Assembly: GCA_020849725.1 (NCBI GenBank)
Contig: JADLAZ010000146.1
Span: 1-59,856 of the forward strand
Source of the DNA: Chloroflexota bacterium
Lineage (GTDB): Bacteria > Chloroflexota > Chloroflexia > Thermomicrobiales > JADLAZ01
Reading direction: 5' to 3'
DNA: 59,856 nucleotides
The position numbers and the translations under genes were made by a program. The notes beneath the pieces are model-generated. The model was not told where the DNA came from, ran no database searches, and saw only the letters and a list, made by a program, of their open reading frames with translations. Position 1 is the stretch's first letter. Each line of letters opens with the position of its first letter. Shown piece after piece: positions 35,278-46,709 of this stretch.

Positions 35278-36487
35278 GCAAACCGTGCGGGTCAGCGTTC
35301 TTACCCGGTCGATCGCCGGGCTGCATCCGCCCGGCGGCCTGGAGCGCGCTGTCGCTGAGCAAGTGCGCCTTCTAGCCACCTTCGATACGCCACTAACGGT
35401 CGTGACCCGGCCACCTGACAGTGCCCGGTCAGCAGACACCTATCCCACCGCGATACTAGATCGCGTGCGCTGGCGGTTCGTGCGCTATCGCTTCGTGCCC
35501 CTGCGCCATGGTTCGGTGCCCGATCGCCTGGTGAACTACCCACTGTTCACCGGCGCGGTCGCCCGCACATTGCGCCGCCAGCCGGACCTCACCGGCGACA
35601 TCGTCCACGGCCATGGCCTGCTGGCCGCCGCCGCGCCGGCCGGTGTCCCGCTCGTCTACTCGCCCCACGGCTTGGAGGAGTTCAGCCGCGCCGACTGGCG
35701 CAAGTGGCTGATCTTCGGCCCGATGCGCCAGGTGCTGCGGCGTGCCGCCCGCCGCGCCGCCGCCATCCTGGCGACCGACAATCACCTGGCGCCGGCCGTG
35801 ACGGCGGCGCTCGGCGTGGCACGCAGCCGGGTCGTCGTGATTCCCAATGGTGTCGATGTGGCTGCGCTCGATGCGCTGGTGGATCAGGAGCGCGCCCTGC
35901 GGCTGGCCAACCGCCACGGACTGGATGCCGCGAGCATTCGGCTGGTGACCTGTGCCCGCCTCGAGGCCAACAAGGGTCTGTCCGTGATGGTGCGCGCGCT
36001 CGCTGCCCAGCGCTCCCGGCTGCCGCCGACGTGGGGCTGGTGGGTCGTCGGCACGGGGCACGAGGAGGGCCGACTGCGCCGCGAGATCGCCGTCACGGGC
36101 CTCCAGGAGCACATCCACCTGCTTGGTCATCTCGCCGATGGCGATCTACACAGCCTGCTGACGCGCATGGACCTTTTCGTCCTGCCTTCCCTGTATGAGG
36201 GTAGCTCGATCGCCACGCTCGAGGCGATGACTCACCGGCTGCCAGTGCTGGCCACGGCTGTCGGCGGCCTGCCGGATAAAGTCCTGCCGGGTGATACTGG
36301 CTGGCTGGTCGCCCCCGGTGACGCCGATGCACTCGGCGCCACGCTCGTAGCCGCCGTGACCGAGCGGGACCGCTGGCCCGAGCAGGGGCGAGCCGGCCGG
36401 GCGCTGGTGTTGGCGCGCTTTGACTGGCCCAGCATCGCGCGGGTGCTGCTCGACCTGTACACCGTTCTAACGCGGGCAGCCCGCTGA
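35267..36487 (+). CDS. Glycosyltransferase, GT4 family (operon member 3)
   Basis: 406 residues starting at a GTG inside the end of the previous gene. The acceptor domain is VRVSVLTRSIAGLHPPGGLERAVAEQVRLLA, with LVYSPHGLEEFSRADWRK. The donor domain shows VVVIPNGVDVAALDAL, LVTCARLEANKGLSVMVRAL, WVVGTGHEEGRLRREI and LFVLPSLYEGSSIATLEAMTHRLPVLATAVGGLPDKVLPGDTGWLVAPGD, giving the EGSSIATLE form of the EX7E motif. Three GT4 enzymes and a methyltransferase suggest stepwise synthesis of a methylated oligosaccharide. No polymerase, flippase or sugar-nucleotide genes are in the window. Confidence 0.9.
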   Translation: MASEQTVRVSVLTRSIAGLHPPGGLERAVAEQVRLLATFDTPLTVVTRPPDSARSADTYPTAILDRVRWRFVRYRFVPLRHGSVPDRLVNYPLFTGAVARTLRRQPDLTGDIVHGHGLLAAAAPAGVPLVYSPHGLEEFSRADWRKWLIFGPMRQVLRRAARRAAAILATDNHLAPAVTAALGVARSRVVVIPNGVDVAALDALVDQERALRLANRHGLDAASIRLVTCARLEANKGLSVMVRALAAQRSRLPPTWGWWVVGTGHEEGRLRREIAVTGLQEHIHLLGHLADGDLHSLLTRMDLFVLPSLYEGSSIATLEAMTHRLPVLATAVGGLPDKVLPGDTGWLVAPGDADALGATLVAAVTERDRWPEQGRAGRALVLARFDWPSIARVLLDLYTVLTRAAR

Positions 36488-36526
36488 TTCACGCCCCGGC
36501 TGGTCCTCGGAACCCCCTGGCGCGCG

Positions 36527-36535
36527 TGCTATACT
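36527..36535 (+). promoter_or_regulatory. Extended -10 element, TGC-TATACT, for the VOC gene
   Basis: TGCTATACT about 67 bases before the VOC start, after the end of the glycosyltransferase operon. No clear -35. Confidence 0.42.
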
Positions 36536-36601
36536 CGCCGGCATACGCTGGGCCGACCGCATCGCCGTACCGCGTACGCCGCGACCAGCAGGGAGACGCC
36601 G

Positions 36602-36994
36602 ATGGGCAGCATTCTAGGACTGGCCGAAGTCGTGCTGTGGGTCCACGACATGGCGGCGGCGCTCACCTTCTACCGTGATCTGCTGCAATTGCCGGTCATA
36701 TCGCCGCCGGAGCGCCTCAACCCGATATTCTTGCAGGCCGGACCGGGCGTCGGCGGCATTCCGGCGATGATCGTACTGGTGCAGATGCCGGATGGCTCGC
36801 CGCCGTTCGCCTCACCCCGCCCACTGCATCACCTGGCGTTGACGGTGACGACCGACGACTTCAACACGCTCCGCCAGCGGCTCCAGGCCAGCGGCCGGGA
36901 GGTGCGCACCGGTCAGCACCCAGTGATCCCATCACACACCATGTACATCGACGACCCCGACGGCAACGAGGTCGAGTTCATCTGCCCGGCGTGA
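36602..36994 (+). CDS. VOC superfamily protein (glyoxalase/dioxygenase fold)
   Basis: 130 residues with two beta-alpha-beta-beta-beta modules: LAEVVLWVHDMAAALTFYRDLLQLPVI and, later, LHHLALTVTTDDFNTLRQRLQASGREV and MYIDDPDGNEVEFICPA. The second module keeps His in LHHLAL and Glu in NEVEFI as possible metal ligands. In the first module the usual His is missing (VVLWVHD), so the metal site may be altered or absent. The start is the ATG after GGGAG. It is followed in 15 bases by an SRPBCC gene with its own GAGGGAGG site, so they form an operon. Substrate unknown. Confidence 0.83.
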   Translation: MGSILGLAEVVLWVHDMAAALTFYRDLLQLPVISPPERLNPIFLQAGPGVGGIPAMIVLVQMPDGSPPFASPRPLHHLALTVTTDDFNTLRQRLQASGREVRTGQHPVIPSHTMYIDDPDGNEVEFICPA

Positions 36995-37009
36995 GCGAGG
37001 GAGGCAGCC

Positions 37010-37483
37010 ATGCGCGTCAGCCGAACGGTGGAGATCAAGCAGTCACCGCGCGCGGTCTGGGCCAGGCTGGAGACATTTGACGACTGGGGCAAGTGGGCAA
37101 CGCCGTTCGGGACACCGCGTCGAATGAGCGCGGGTGGTTGGAATCTGGGCTGGCGTGGCCGGCTGGGCAGCACTGTCTTCGAGATCACTGACCTAACGAA
37201 CACGCCGCCGAACTTCCAGATGATCTGGTTTGGCAGCTCGTTTGGCACGACGAGCATTTGGACGTTCCTGGTTGAGCCGGTGCGCGGCCGGACCGAGACG
37301 ACCATCATCATCGAGCAGAATGGCTGGTGGCCGGCGCTCACCGGCCGCTGGCGGCAGAAGGGTCTCGACGCCCGCCTGCGGGCAGCGCTGGATGGATTCC
37401 GCAAGTACGCCGAGGCGACACCCGCCGTCCCGCGCGTGAGCCAACCGACGCGACCAGCAACCGAAGCCACCAACGATGCCTGA
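37010..37483 (+). CDS. SRPBCC (START/Bet v1-like) superfamily protein
   Basis: 157 residues with the helix-grip opening RVSRTVEIKQSPRAVWARLETFDDWGKWATPFGTPRRM, then a beta-sheet run (STVFEITDLTNTPPNFQMIWFGSSFGTTSIWTFLVEP, TETTIIIEQNGWWP) and a long C-terminal helix (RLRAALDGFRKYAEAT). The hydrophobic-ligand pocket of this fold is expected, but the ligand is unknown. The last 20 residues are a Pro/Thr/Ala tail. Its gene lies between the VOC and DUF255 genes, with GAGGGAGG before the ATG. Confidence 0.82.
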   Translation: MRVSRTVEIKQSPRAVWARLETFDDWGKWATPFGTPRRMSAGGWNLGWRGRLGSTVFEITDLTNTPPNFQMIWFGSSFGTTSIWTFLVEPVRGRTETTIIIEQNGWWPALTGRWRQKGLDARLRAALDGFRKYAEATPAVPRVSQPTRPATEATNDA

Positions 37484-37543
37484 TGGACCACGGCAACGCA
37501 CGACCGTGACGCCCGACGGCACCCCGCCCAGGCAAGGATACTG

Positions 37544-39600
<2,057 letters not shown>

Positions 39601-39604
<4 letters not shown>

Positions 39605-40179
39605 GCGGGATGGCCGGCGAGCAGATCGCTATCGAGGGCACGCAGGTCACGATCGTTCGCAGCGATCGCCGCCAGCGCACCGTCAGCCTGGAGCGAATCG
39701 ACGGTGCGTGTGTGCTGCGCGCGCCAGCGTCGCTGACCGCTGCCGAGGTTCAAGCGCTGGCCGAGCGGCTGCTGCGGCGCTTCCAGGAGCGGGGCCGGCG
39801 ACACATGCTCAACGGCGATGATGGCCTGCGTCGCCGGGCCGACGAACTGAACCGACAGTACTTCGGCGGCACGCTGGGACTGGCCGATATTCGCTATGTG
39901 ACCAACCAGCGGCGGCGCTTCGGCTCGTGCAGCCCCGCCCGCGGCACTATCCGCATCAGCGACGCGTTGGTCGACGTGCCAGGCTGGGTGCTCGACTACG
40001 TGATCGTCCACGAGCTGGCCCACCTGGCTGAGGCAAATCACGGTCCGGGCTTCTGGCGCCTAGTCAATCGCTACCCGCTAACCGAGCGGGCACGGGGCTA
40101 CCTCATGGCGCTCGGTCTTGAGCCGCCCGATACGCCCGATAGCCGTGCTTTCGACGACCTGGAGCGTGATGAGGCCTGA
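39601..40179 (+). CDS. YgjP-like metallopeptidase-fold protein (M48-related, DUF45)
   Basis: 192 residues. The zinc site is [26 protein letters not shown], which is HEXXH with a third His, as in the DUF45/YgjP family. Before it come [40 protein letters not shown], the family's RWGSC-like segment (here RFGSC). It is probably a cytoplasmic metal-dependent hydrolase or protease; the substrate is unknown. The start is the ATG in the ATGA overlap with the DUF255 gene; a longer in-frame extension lies wholly inside that gene and is rejected. Convergent with the histidine kinase gene, 10 bases apart. Confidence 0.88.
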
Positions 40180-40189
40180 GTGCCGTTCC

Positions 40190-42217
40190 TCAGCCGGCGT
40201 CCGGCGCCAGCGGCAGCATCACCGTGAACAGGCTGCCCTTGCCGGGCTGGCTCTGGGCAGTGATCGTTCCACCGTGCAGCCGCACGAGCTCGTGAGCGAT
40301 GTGCAGCCCCAGCCCTAACCCCGGCGCGTTGCGGTCGCTCAGATGCTCCACCCGGTAGAAGGCCTGGAACAGGTGCGGCAACTTGTCGGTTGGGATGCCG
40401 ATACCCTCGTCGCGCACTGACACAGCGCCTGACGCACCATCCTGCCAGACGCGCACCTCGACCGTGCCGCCCTCGGGCGAGTACTTGATGGCGTTACCGA
40501 TCAGGTTGGCCAGCACCTGCTCCAGGCGCGCTGCATCCCAGGCGCCAACGACCGGCCCATCGGCTGTCAGTACCAGCCGGTGGCGTGGTGTGGCCGTGCC
40601 GGCGCGGCACCGGTCCAATACCTCGCCGGCCACGGTCACCAAATCGCATGGCGCGGCCGCGACACGCAACTGGCCCGTCTCCAGCCGCGAGACGTCGACC
40701 AGGTCGCCCGCCAGCCCGGCCAGACGATCGACCTGACGCATCACCAACTCCAGGTTCCGAATCGCCCGGTCTCGGTCCAGCGCGTCGCGCTGCAGCATCC
40801 GCAGCACCTGCTGGGTGTAGCCGCGCAGCGTCGTCAGTGGCGTGCGCAGCTCGTGCGAGGCGATCGACAGAAACTCGTCCTTCTGCCGTTGCAGGTCGCG
40901 CACCTCGGTCACATCGCGCGCGACCACGACGGCCAGCGCCACTGTACCGCCGACTGTGTAGACCGGCGCACTGCTGACACTGATGATCGTGTCGCTCGAT
41001 CGGCCGTGCCCGCGCAGCAGCAACTCCTGGTTCTGGACGGTCTCACCGGCGAGCGAGCGGCGCCAGGGCAGGTCATCCTCCTCTGCCGGCATGTCGTCCA
41101 GCCGTCGGAGCCTCAGCAGCGTCAAGTAGTCGGCCGCCGGTCGCAGTACGTCATCATGGGAGAGACCGGTGAGGCGTCGACCGGCCGCGTTGACCGTCAC
41201 GACCGAGCCATCGGCGCGGACGATGAAGACGCCATCGACGATGCTGTTGATGAGGGCCTCAAGCTGCCCGGCCCGCGCCACGGCCAGGTCTTTCTCACCG
41301 GCCAACTCGCTGACGAGCCGCGCGTTGTCCAACACGACTGCCACTTGGCCGGCGAAGATCAGCAGCGGACGCACATCGTCTTCGTGAAAACCCGCGCCAT
41401 AGCGGTTGATGACGTTGATAAAGCCGAGAATGCGCCGGCCACTGGTCAGCGGCACCGTCAGCAACGACGAGATTTGCAGGGCGCGCAACTGGCGCTGGCT
41501 GAGCAGCGGATCGCGGGCGGCATCATTGCTGATGCGCGGCTGACCGGTCTGGGCAATCTGGCTGAGGTGGCCGCACTCGGCCAACCGGATGCGCAGCGCC
41601 GGCAGATCACTCTCAGCGATGCCGACCGCCGGTACCAGTGGCTCGACCATGTCGGTCACCGGGTCATAGCGGCTGATATAGCATTTCTCTACGCCGAGCA
41701 GTTGCGCAAGCTCCGTTACCAGATGGCTGGTCACCTGGCGGGGGTCAGTGATGCTGGCGAAGGCGCGGGCGATGCTCGTTAGGCCGGTCAACTCGTGCAT
41801 CTGGCGGGACAGCTCGGTCGACTCAGTCAGATCGCGGACGTAGGCCAGGTGCAAGTTGGTGCCCTGCTCGATTCGATGCTGCACCACAACCAGCAGCCGG
41901 TCGCCGAGCGAAGGAATCAGGTGTACTCGGTAGCTGTCCTCCTGGCCGTGACTGAGACGCCGCCAGCGCAGCAGCACCATTGGCCGCTCCGATTCGCGCA
42001 GCAGGCCGAGAAAGCTCTGTCGCACCAGCCGCGACGCCTGGATGCCAACCAGCCGGCCAAACGCGGCGTTAGCAAACACGATGCGACCGACATCATCGAA
42101 CAGCACCACACCGTCCATGGTTCGCGTCATCATGCGGTAGAGGTAGCCAGTGACGCCGGTCGGCTCGTCCAGCCCGCGCGAGGCATCGATGGTCGGCGCG
42201 GCAATCAATCCGGTCAT
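40190..42217 (-). CDS. Soluble sensor histidine kinase, PAS-GAF-PAS-HisKA-HATPase
   Basis: 675 residues with no membrane helix. Domains in order are PAS (about 28-135, MDGVVLFDDVGRIVFANAAFGRLVG), GAF (about 145-300, with VEKCYISRYDPVTD and SSLLTVPLTSGRRILGFINVINR), a second PAS (about 320-430, VDGVFIVRADGSVVTVNAAGRRLTG), HisKA with phosphorylated His455 in FLSIASHELRTPLTTLRGY, and HATPase_c. The last shows NLIGNAIKYSPEGGTVEV (N box), VRDEGIGIP (G1) and GLGLGLHIAHELVRLHGG (G2). It senses a cytosolic ligand or redox state. The start is the ATG after GAGGGACGCCC. No response regulator is adjacent; the receiver and NtrC-type regulator at 6.5-10 kb are possible partners (inference). Confidence 0.93.
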   Translation of the reverse strand: MTGLIAAPTIDASRGLDEPTGVTGYLYRMMTRTMDGVVLFDDVGRIVFANAAFGRLVGIQASRLVRQSFLGLLRESERPMVLLRWRRLSHGQEDSYRVHLIPSLGDRLLVVVQHRIEQGTNLHLAYVRDLTESTELSRQMHELTGLTSIARAFASITDPRQVTSHLVTELAQLLGVEKCYISRYDPVTDMVEPLVPAVGIAESDLPALRIRLAECGHLSQIAQTGQPRISNDAARDPLLSQRQLRALQISSLLTVPLTSGRRILGFINVINRYGAGFHEDDVRPLLIFAGQVAVVLDNARLVSELAGEKDLAVARAGQLEALINSIVDGVFIVRADGSVVTVNAAGRRLTGLSHDDVLRPAADYLTLLRLRRLDDMPAEEDDLPWRRSLAGETVQNQELLLRGHGRSSDTIISVSSAPVYTVGGTVALAVVVARDVTEVRDLQRQKDEFLSIASHELRTPLTTLRGYTQQVLRMLQRDALDRDRAIRNLELVMRQVDRLAGLAGDLVDVSRLETGQLRVAAAPCDLVTVAGEVLDRCRAGTATPRHRLVLTADGPVVGAWDAARLEQVLANLIGNAIKYSPEGGTVEVRVWQDGASGAVSVRDEGIGIPTDKLPHLFQAFYRVEHLSDRNAPGLGLGLHIAHELVRLHGGTITAQSQPGKGSLFTVMLPLAPDAG

Positions 42218-42289
42218 GGGCGTCCCTCGCTGTCATTGGGCTGTGGCGCTCGTCGCAGTCGCCCGGCGCACCTCGTGGCGCGGCCGGCG

Positions 42290-43120
42290 TTAGGGCAAAA
42301 CAGTGGTAAGTTCCAGCACGGCGCGCGCCTCGGCCGGCGTGGCCGGTGGGCGGCCCAACTCGCGACCGAGCCGCGCCAGGCGGGCCACGAGATGCGCGTT
42401 GCCGGCCGCGAGGACGCCACGGCTGTATTGCACGTTGTCCTCCAGGCCGGTGCGAGTGTGGCCGCCCATGATGATTGCGGCCATATTCATCGACAGCTGA
42501 CTCCGGCCGACCGAGCAGACCGACCAGGGCGTTCCCGGCGGCAGCATGCCGACCATGTGGCAAAGTTGCGGCAAAGTCGCCGGCGCGGCGCCCCGAATGC
42601 CCAGCACGAACTGGAAGAAGAGTGGCCGCTCGATCGCGCCCTCATCAGCCAGTCGCAGCGCCGTGGTGATCATGCCGCTGTCGAAGCACTCGATTTCGGG
42701 CTTGACGCCGTACTCACGCATGGCCGCCGCCAGCCGGGACAGGAAGCGCGGCGAGTTCTCGAACACCCGGTCGCCAAAGTTCGTTGATCCTGCGTCGAAT
42801 GAGGCGATCTCGGGCCGCAGCGTCACGGGCGCCAGGCGCTCGTCCTCGGTCGTGCGGCCGGCCCCGCCGCCAGTGCTAAAGTTGAGGATGACATCGCAGC
42901 CGGCGGCGCGAATGCGGTCGCGCGCCTCGGCGTAGCGGCCCGGATCACAGGTGATGACGCCGTCGTCGTCACGGACATGCAGATGGGCAATGGCCGCGCC
43001 CGCGCGCCACGATGCCACCGCTTGCTCGGCGATCTCCGCCGGCGTGAGTGGCACATACGGCGTGTGCTGGCGCGTGGTCCAACTGCCGGTGAGGGCAACC
43101 GAAATGATCAGCTTGTCCAT
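42290..43120 (-). CDS. BKACE family beta-keto acid cleavage enzyme (DUF849)
   Basis: 276 residues of the TIM-barrel family that condenses or cleaves a beta-keto acid with acetyl-CoA to give a CoA ester and acetoacetate. Signatures are ISVALTGSWTTRQHTPYVPLTPAEIAEQA, the Zn-binding AIAHLHVRDDDG, CDVILNFSTGGG, LGIRGAAPATLPQL, WSVCSVGRSQLSMNMAAIIMGGHTRTGLEDNVQYSRG and LVARLARLGRELGR. The start is the ATG (MDKLIISVALTG) six bases after GGGAGG; a 14-codon upstream extension is non-conserved. The specific keto acid cannot be read. It is followed on the same strand, after 72 bases, by the histidine kinase gene. Confidence 0.92.
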   Translation of the reverse strand: MDKLIISVALTGSWTTRQHTPYVPLTPAEIAEQAVASWRAGAAIAHLHVRDDDGVITCDPGRYAEARDRIRAAGCDVILNFSTGGGAGRTTEDERLAPVTLRPEIASFDAGSTNFGDRVFENSPRFLSRLAAAMREYGVKPEIECFDSGMITTALRLADEGAIERPLFFQFVLGIRGAAPATLPQLCHMVGMLPPGTPWSVCSVGRSQLSMNMAAIIMGGHTRTGLEDNVQYSRGVLAAGNAHLVARLARLGRELGRPPATPAEARAVLELTTVLP

Positions 43121-43217
43121 GCTGGCCCTCCCACAACCGGGCCGTCCTCGCCCTCTCAGCATAGCGGGACAACCGACTGCCGCCGACAGGACGAAGGTAC
43201 CAACCCGCGCCGCGGCG

Positions 43218-43712
43218 CTAGCGCACCGCCTCGACCAGCGCCAGCAGCAGCATCAGGTCACCCAGCAGCAAGCAGACGAGCAGTGCGACCGGGGTCACCA
43301 GACCGACCCGGCGCAGGTACTGGCCGAAATGGAGTACGTTGGTGCTGCCGGCCACGAAGACAACCCAAGCAAACAGCACCAGGCCGAGGCCAACCACCTG
43401 CAAGCCATCGGTCGGCACGCCGTAGGCGCCCGTCGGCCGGTCCTGGGAAAAGCGCACGACCGCGTTGATCACCGCCAGCAGCAACCCTGGCAGCAGCAAG
43501 ATCGCCACCGCCAGCCAGGCCGAGCGGCTGCCGAGCGCCATCGGATTGTAGCGGTCGTCGCCGCGGCGCTGGTGCGGCCACGGCCCGGTCAGATAGCCCT
43601 CGACGCGCTCGATGCTCAGCACAAACAGCGCGAACAGCACGATGATGGCCCAGAGACGCTGGTCCTTGACCAGTTCGACCAGGGGTCCAAGCTGTCGCTC
43701 GATTGAACTCAC
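43218..43712 (-). CDS. Membrane protein of unknown family, 164 residues
   Basis: Hydrophobic protein with about four helices: LWAIIVLFALFVLSIERVEGYL, AWLAVAILLLPGLLLAVINAVVRF, GLQVVGLGLVLFAWVVFVAGSTNVLHFG and VTPVALLVCLLLGDLMLLLALVEAVR. The loops carry a charged stretch, GPWPHQRRGDDRYNPMALGSRS. No family recognised. The GTG start lies next to a GTCAC-rich region shared with the divergent respiratory operon, which could mean joint regulation; this is only position. It ends 97 bases before the BKACE start on the same strand. Confidence 0.65.
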   Translation of the reverse strand: MSSIERQLGPLVELVKDQRLWAIIVLFALFVLSIERVEGYLTGPWPHQRRGDDRYNPMALGSRSAWLAVAILLLPGLLLAVINAVVRFSQDRPTGAYGVPTDGLQVVGLGLVLFAWVVFVAGSTNVLHFGQYLRRVGLVTPVALLVCLLLGDLMLLLALVEAVR

Positions 43713-43714
43713 CC

Positions 43715-43893
43715 GTCACCTCACCGGCCCGTTCAGCCGACCAGGAGCTTAGCCGGTGCGTGACCCCGCCGCAACGTCACAGTGACTGTGTGGCTGTGGG
43801 GTGCGTGTCACGTTGTTGGCGTGGCTGAGGATGGGTGGCAGTGCCGATTTGAGCCGCGCCGCGCCCGGCCAGGTCATGCGTACGTTCCGTCAC
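43715..43893. promoter_or_regulatory. Cluster of GTCAC/GTGAC motifs in the gap before the respiratory operon
   Basis: Six copies of GTCAC or GTGAC occur at 43715, 43760, 43776, 43782, 43807 and 43889. The third and fourth form the palindrome GTCAC-A-GTGAC. Far fewer than one would be expected by chance in 180 bases. They may be operator half-sites for the divergent genes. No sigma-70 promoter was recognised. Confidence 0.35.
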
Positions 43894-43962
43894 AAGGGTA
43901 TTGCCCGCCCCCGCCATCCATGGCAGAATAACCGCCAGTGGCCGCTGACCAGGAGGAACGCC

Positions 43963-45894
43963 ATGGTGATCAGCAAGCGCAACGGCAACGGGACGAACGG
44001 CGATGGCGCAGCGCACGCCGCCGGCGCGACGGACGTATTCACCCTGCCGGAGTACCGCCATCTGGCCCACAACGGCGCCAAGCTGCGCGTCGCGACACCC
44101 GACATCCAGTGGTTTAAGAACAACATCTCCTGTCAGGTTGGTTGTCCGGCGCTGACCGATGTGCCGCGCTACATCCGACTGATTGCCGAGCACAATTACG
44201 ACGAGTCGTATCGGGTCAACGCCCACGACAACCTGTTTCCAGAGATCCTCGGCCGCATTTGCGCCCATCCGTGCGAGACCGCCTGCCGGCGCGGGCGCAT
44301 CGACGAGCCGATCGCCATTTGCTTCCTCAAGCGCGCTGCCTCGACCTATCGGCAGGACCGTGATCTCCATGTTCGGCCGCCGGCACGCTACAAGGGCAGC
44401 GTCGGCATCGTCGGCTCTGGCCCGGCCGGTATGGCCGCCGCTCACCAGGCCACACTGCTCGGCTACAAGGCCGTCATGTATGAAGCACTGTCCGTCGTCG
44501 GTGGCGCACTGACGATTGGCATTCCGCCCTACCGGCTGCCACGCGAGTACATCAAGCAAGCCTTCGATCGCCTGCAGGCGATGGGTGTTGAGGTCCACAC
44601 CAACACCCGCGTTGGCGATCAGGTGACGATGCAGCAGCTCGAGCGCGAGCACAACGCGATCGTCATTGCCGCCGGCTGCATCATTCCTAACAAGCTCAAC
44701 ATCCCCGGCGAGGACGACTACGAGGGCCTCTACGGCGGCGTGACGTTCATGCTCGACATCAACCTGAACCCGCCGGAGAAACTGCCGCGGCGCGTGGCCG
44801 TCATCGGCGGCGGCTTCACGGCCATCGACTGCGTGCGCTCGGCCACCCGCCTCGGCGCCGAGCAGGTCTACATGCTCTATCGCCGCACTGAGACCGAAAT
44901 GGGCGCGACGCCGCATGAAATTGACGGATCGAAGGAAGAGGGCGTCGAAGTGATGACGCTCGTGTCGCCAACGAGGATCGAGAGCGACGACGGCAAGACC
45001 GTGTCCCGCCTCTGGCTGGAGCGCAACACGCTCGGCGCACCGGATGCGTCCGGCCGGCGAGCGCCGGTGCCGGTGCCTGGCAGCGAGTTTGCCATCGACG
45101 TCGACCTGATCATTCCGGCCGTCTCGCAGGCTCCCTCCTACGACTTCATCCCGGAGGACTGGAATCTGCGCCGGTCGCGACGCGGCTATCTGGTGCGCGA
45201 CCCGGACACCTTCCAGACGTCCCGTGACGGTGTTTATGTGGTCGGCGACTATGCCACCGGCCCCCTCAACGTCATCGCCGCCATTGCCGAGGGCAAGCGC
45301 GCCGGCAACGGTATCGACGGCTTCCTGGGTCACACCGTTGCCGAGCACTTCACAGTCGAGCCGTTCTTCCGGCCGACGAACTACACCGAGCTGCTGCGCG
45401 AGCCAATGCCGAGCTTGATGCCCGAGGAGCCGGCCCGGCGTCAGTTTCTGGCCGAAGTCGACCTTGGCTTCAGCATGGAAGGCGCCGATCGGGAAGCCAT
45501 CCGCTGCCTCCAGTGCCAGATCAACGTCCACATCGACCCAGACCTGTGCATCTTGTGCGCCCGCTGCGTCGAAGCCTGCCCCTACGGCATCATCTACCTG
45601 ACCAGCATCGACAACCTGAAGCTGGATGAGGACGGCAAGGCGCTGGCCGAGTTGACCTTCGGCCAGCCTTATGAGGTGCTGGCCGCCGTGCGGGTGGAGG
45701 GCGACGCGGTGCCGGGTCAGGTCTTCGCCCTGGATGAGGATCTGTGCATCCGGTGCGGTCTGTGCGAGAATTCGTGCCCGACCGGAGCGCTGGCGATGAA
45801 GAGCTTCGAGTACCGGGAAGTGGCGGTGCGTCCGAAGCGGCAGGTCGAGTTCCAGCCGGCGGCGGCCATGGCACTGGCAGGAGGGAATCGGTGA
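43963..45894 (+). CDS. GltD/NfnB-like FAD-dependent NAD(P) oxidoreductase with [4Fe-4S] domains, first gene of the bc operon
   Basis: 643 residues. The N-terminal Fe-S domain of the GltD type has [15 protein letters not shown] and [14 protein letters not shown]. The FAD site is [22 protein letters not shown] (about 146-168). The NAD(P) site is [31 protein letters not shown] (about 279 on), followed by [26 protein letters not shown]. The C-terminus adds a ferredoxin-like region: [20 protein letters not shown] and [16 protein letters not shown], enough for two more [4Fe-4S] clusters. This chain could carry electrons between NAD(P)H and a membrane partner. Its stop overlaps the cytochrome b start (GTGA), which couples their translation. 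The ATG follows AGGAGG with six bases. Direction of electron flow is not shown by sequence. Confidence 0.9.
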   Translation: MVISKRNGNGTNGDGAAHAAGATDVFTLPEYRHLAHNGAKLRVATPDIQWFKNNISCQVGCPALTDVPRYIRLIAEHNYDESYRVNAHDNLFPEILGRICAHPCETACRRGRIDEPIAICFLKRAASTYRQDRDLHVRPPARYKGSVGIVGSGPAGMAAAHQATLLGYKAVMYEALSVVGGALTIGIPPYRLPREYIKQAFDRLQAMGVEVHTNTRVGDQVTMQQLEREHNAIVIAAGCIIPNKLNIPGEDDYEGLYGGVTFMLDINLNPPEKLPRRVAVIGGGFTAIDCVRSATRLGAEQVYMLYRRTETEMGATPHEIDGSKEEGVEVMTLVSPTRIESDDGKTVSRLWLERNTLGAPDASGRRAPVPVPGSEFAIDVDLIIPAVSQAPSYDFIPEDWNLRRSRRGYLVRDPDTFQTSRDGVYVVGDYATGPLNVIAAIAEGKRAGNGIDGFLGHTVAEHFTVEPFFRPTNYTELLREPMPSLMPEEPARRQFLAEVDLGFSMEGADREAIRCLQCQINVHIDPDLCILCARCVEACPYGIIYLTSIDNLKLDEDGKALAELTFGQPYEVLAAVRVEGDAVPGQVFALDEDLCIRCGLCENSCPTGALAMKSFEYREVAVRPKRQVEFQPAAAMALAGGNR

Positions 45895-46613
45895 GACTTC
45901 CGACTATTGACGACTTGAGGCAATCGCAGCTGTATCGGTCGATTGCCCGCCATGGCTATCCCGACACGCCGCGCAATCAGGCGCTCGTTATCGTCAGCAA
46001 CGTCTTTCTACATCTCCACCCGGTGCGCCTGCGCCGCCACGCGCTGGCCATCCCCTACACTTTCTGTCTCGGCGGCCTGTCGTTCTTCATGTTCCTCAGC
46101 CTGACGATCACCGGCGTTCTCCTCATGTTCTATTACATCCCGTCGATCACGGCGGCCTATCAGAACATGAAGGACATCCAGGCGACAGTGACGTTTGGCC
46201 AGATCTTGCGCAACCTGCACCGCTACGCGGCGCACGCGATGGTGATCACCGTCTTCTTGCACATGTGTCGCGTCTTCTACACCGGCTCCTACAAGGCTCC
46301 GCGTGAGTTCAACTGGGTGATCGGTGTCGTGCTGCTGTTCTGCACATTCCTGCTGTCGTTCACCGGCTACTTGCTGCCGTGGGACCAATTGGCGCTGTGG
46401 GCCGTCACCGTCGGCACCAACATGATTGGCGCCACGCCCATCATCGGCACGCAGTTGCGCTTCATGGCCATCGGCGGCTTCGAAGTCGGCCAGAATGCAC
46501 TCATCCGCTTCTACACATTGCACGTCGTGGGCCTCCCGCTGCTGACAGCAGTGTTGATGGCCGCGCACTTCTGGCGCGTGCGCAAGGACGGCGGCATCTC
46601 CGGGCCGCTGTGA
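45891..46613 (+). CDS. petB: Cytochrome b6-like subunit (N-terminal half of cytochrome b)
   Basis: 240 residues, four membrane helices, binding two hemes b of a quinol:cytochrome c/plastocyanin-type complex. Heme ligands are His110 and His124 in [21 protein letters not shown] (14 apart) and His211 and His226 in [18 protein letters not shown] (15 apart); the extra residue in helix D is the b6f-type spacing. [22 protein letters not shown] is the conserved Qo-side loop. The start is the GTG five bases after AGGAGGG, inside the stop of the flavoenzyme gene. The N-terminal 45 residues are a charged cytoplasmic extension. Subunit IV follows as a separate gene, so this is the split form. Confidence 0.93.
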   Translation: MRLPTIDDLRQSQLYRSIARHGYPDTPRNQALVIVSNVFLHLHPVRLRRHALAIPYTFCLGGLSFFMFLSLTITGVLLMFYYIPSITAAYQNMKDIQATVTFGQILRNLHRYAAHAMVITVFLHMCRVFYTGSYKAPREFNWVIGVVLLFCTFLLSFTGYLLPWDQLALWAVTVGTNMIGATPIIGTQLRFMAIGGFEVGQNALIRFYTLHVVGLPLLTAVLMAAHFWRVRKDGGISGPL

Positions 46614-46709
46614 CAGCGGTCGGTATTGGAGCATCGCTCAGCCGGCCGGCCCGCCAGCCGCACCCAGCAACCGGCGCCCCTGGCGGCTACCGTGACGAAG
46701 GAGACGACC

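Noticed and set aside
40580..41782. 400-codon forward open frame within the histidine kinase
   Set aside because: The kinase on the other strand has all catalytic boxes; this frame is a high-GC shadow.
43777..45531. 584-codon reverse open frame over the GltD-like gene
   Set aside because: Shadow of a clearly conserved flavoenzyme; no motif and no promoter or ribosome site.
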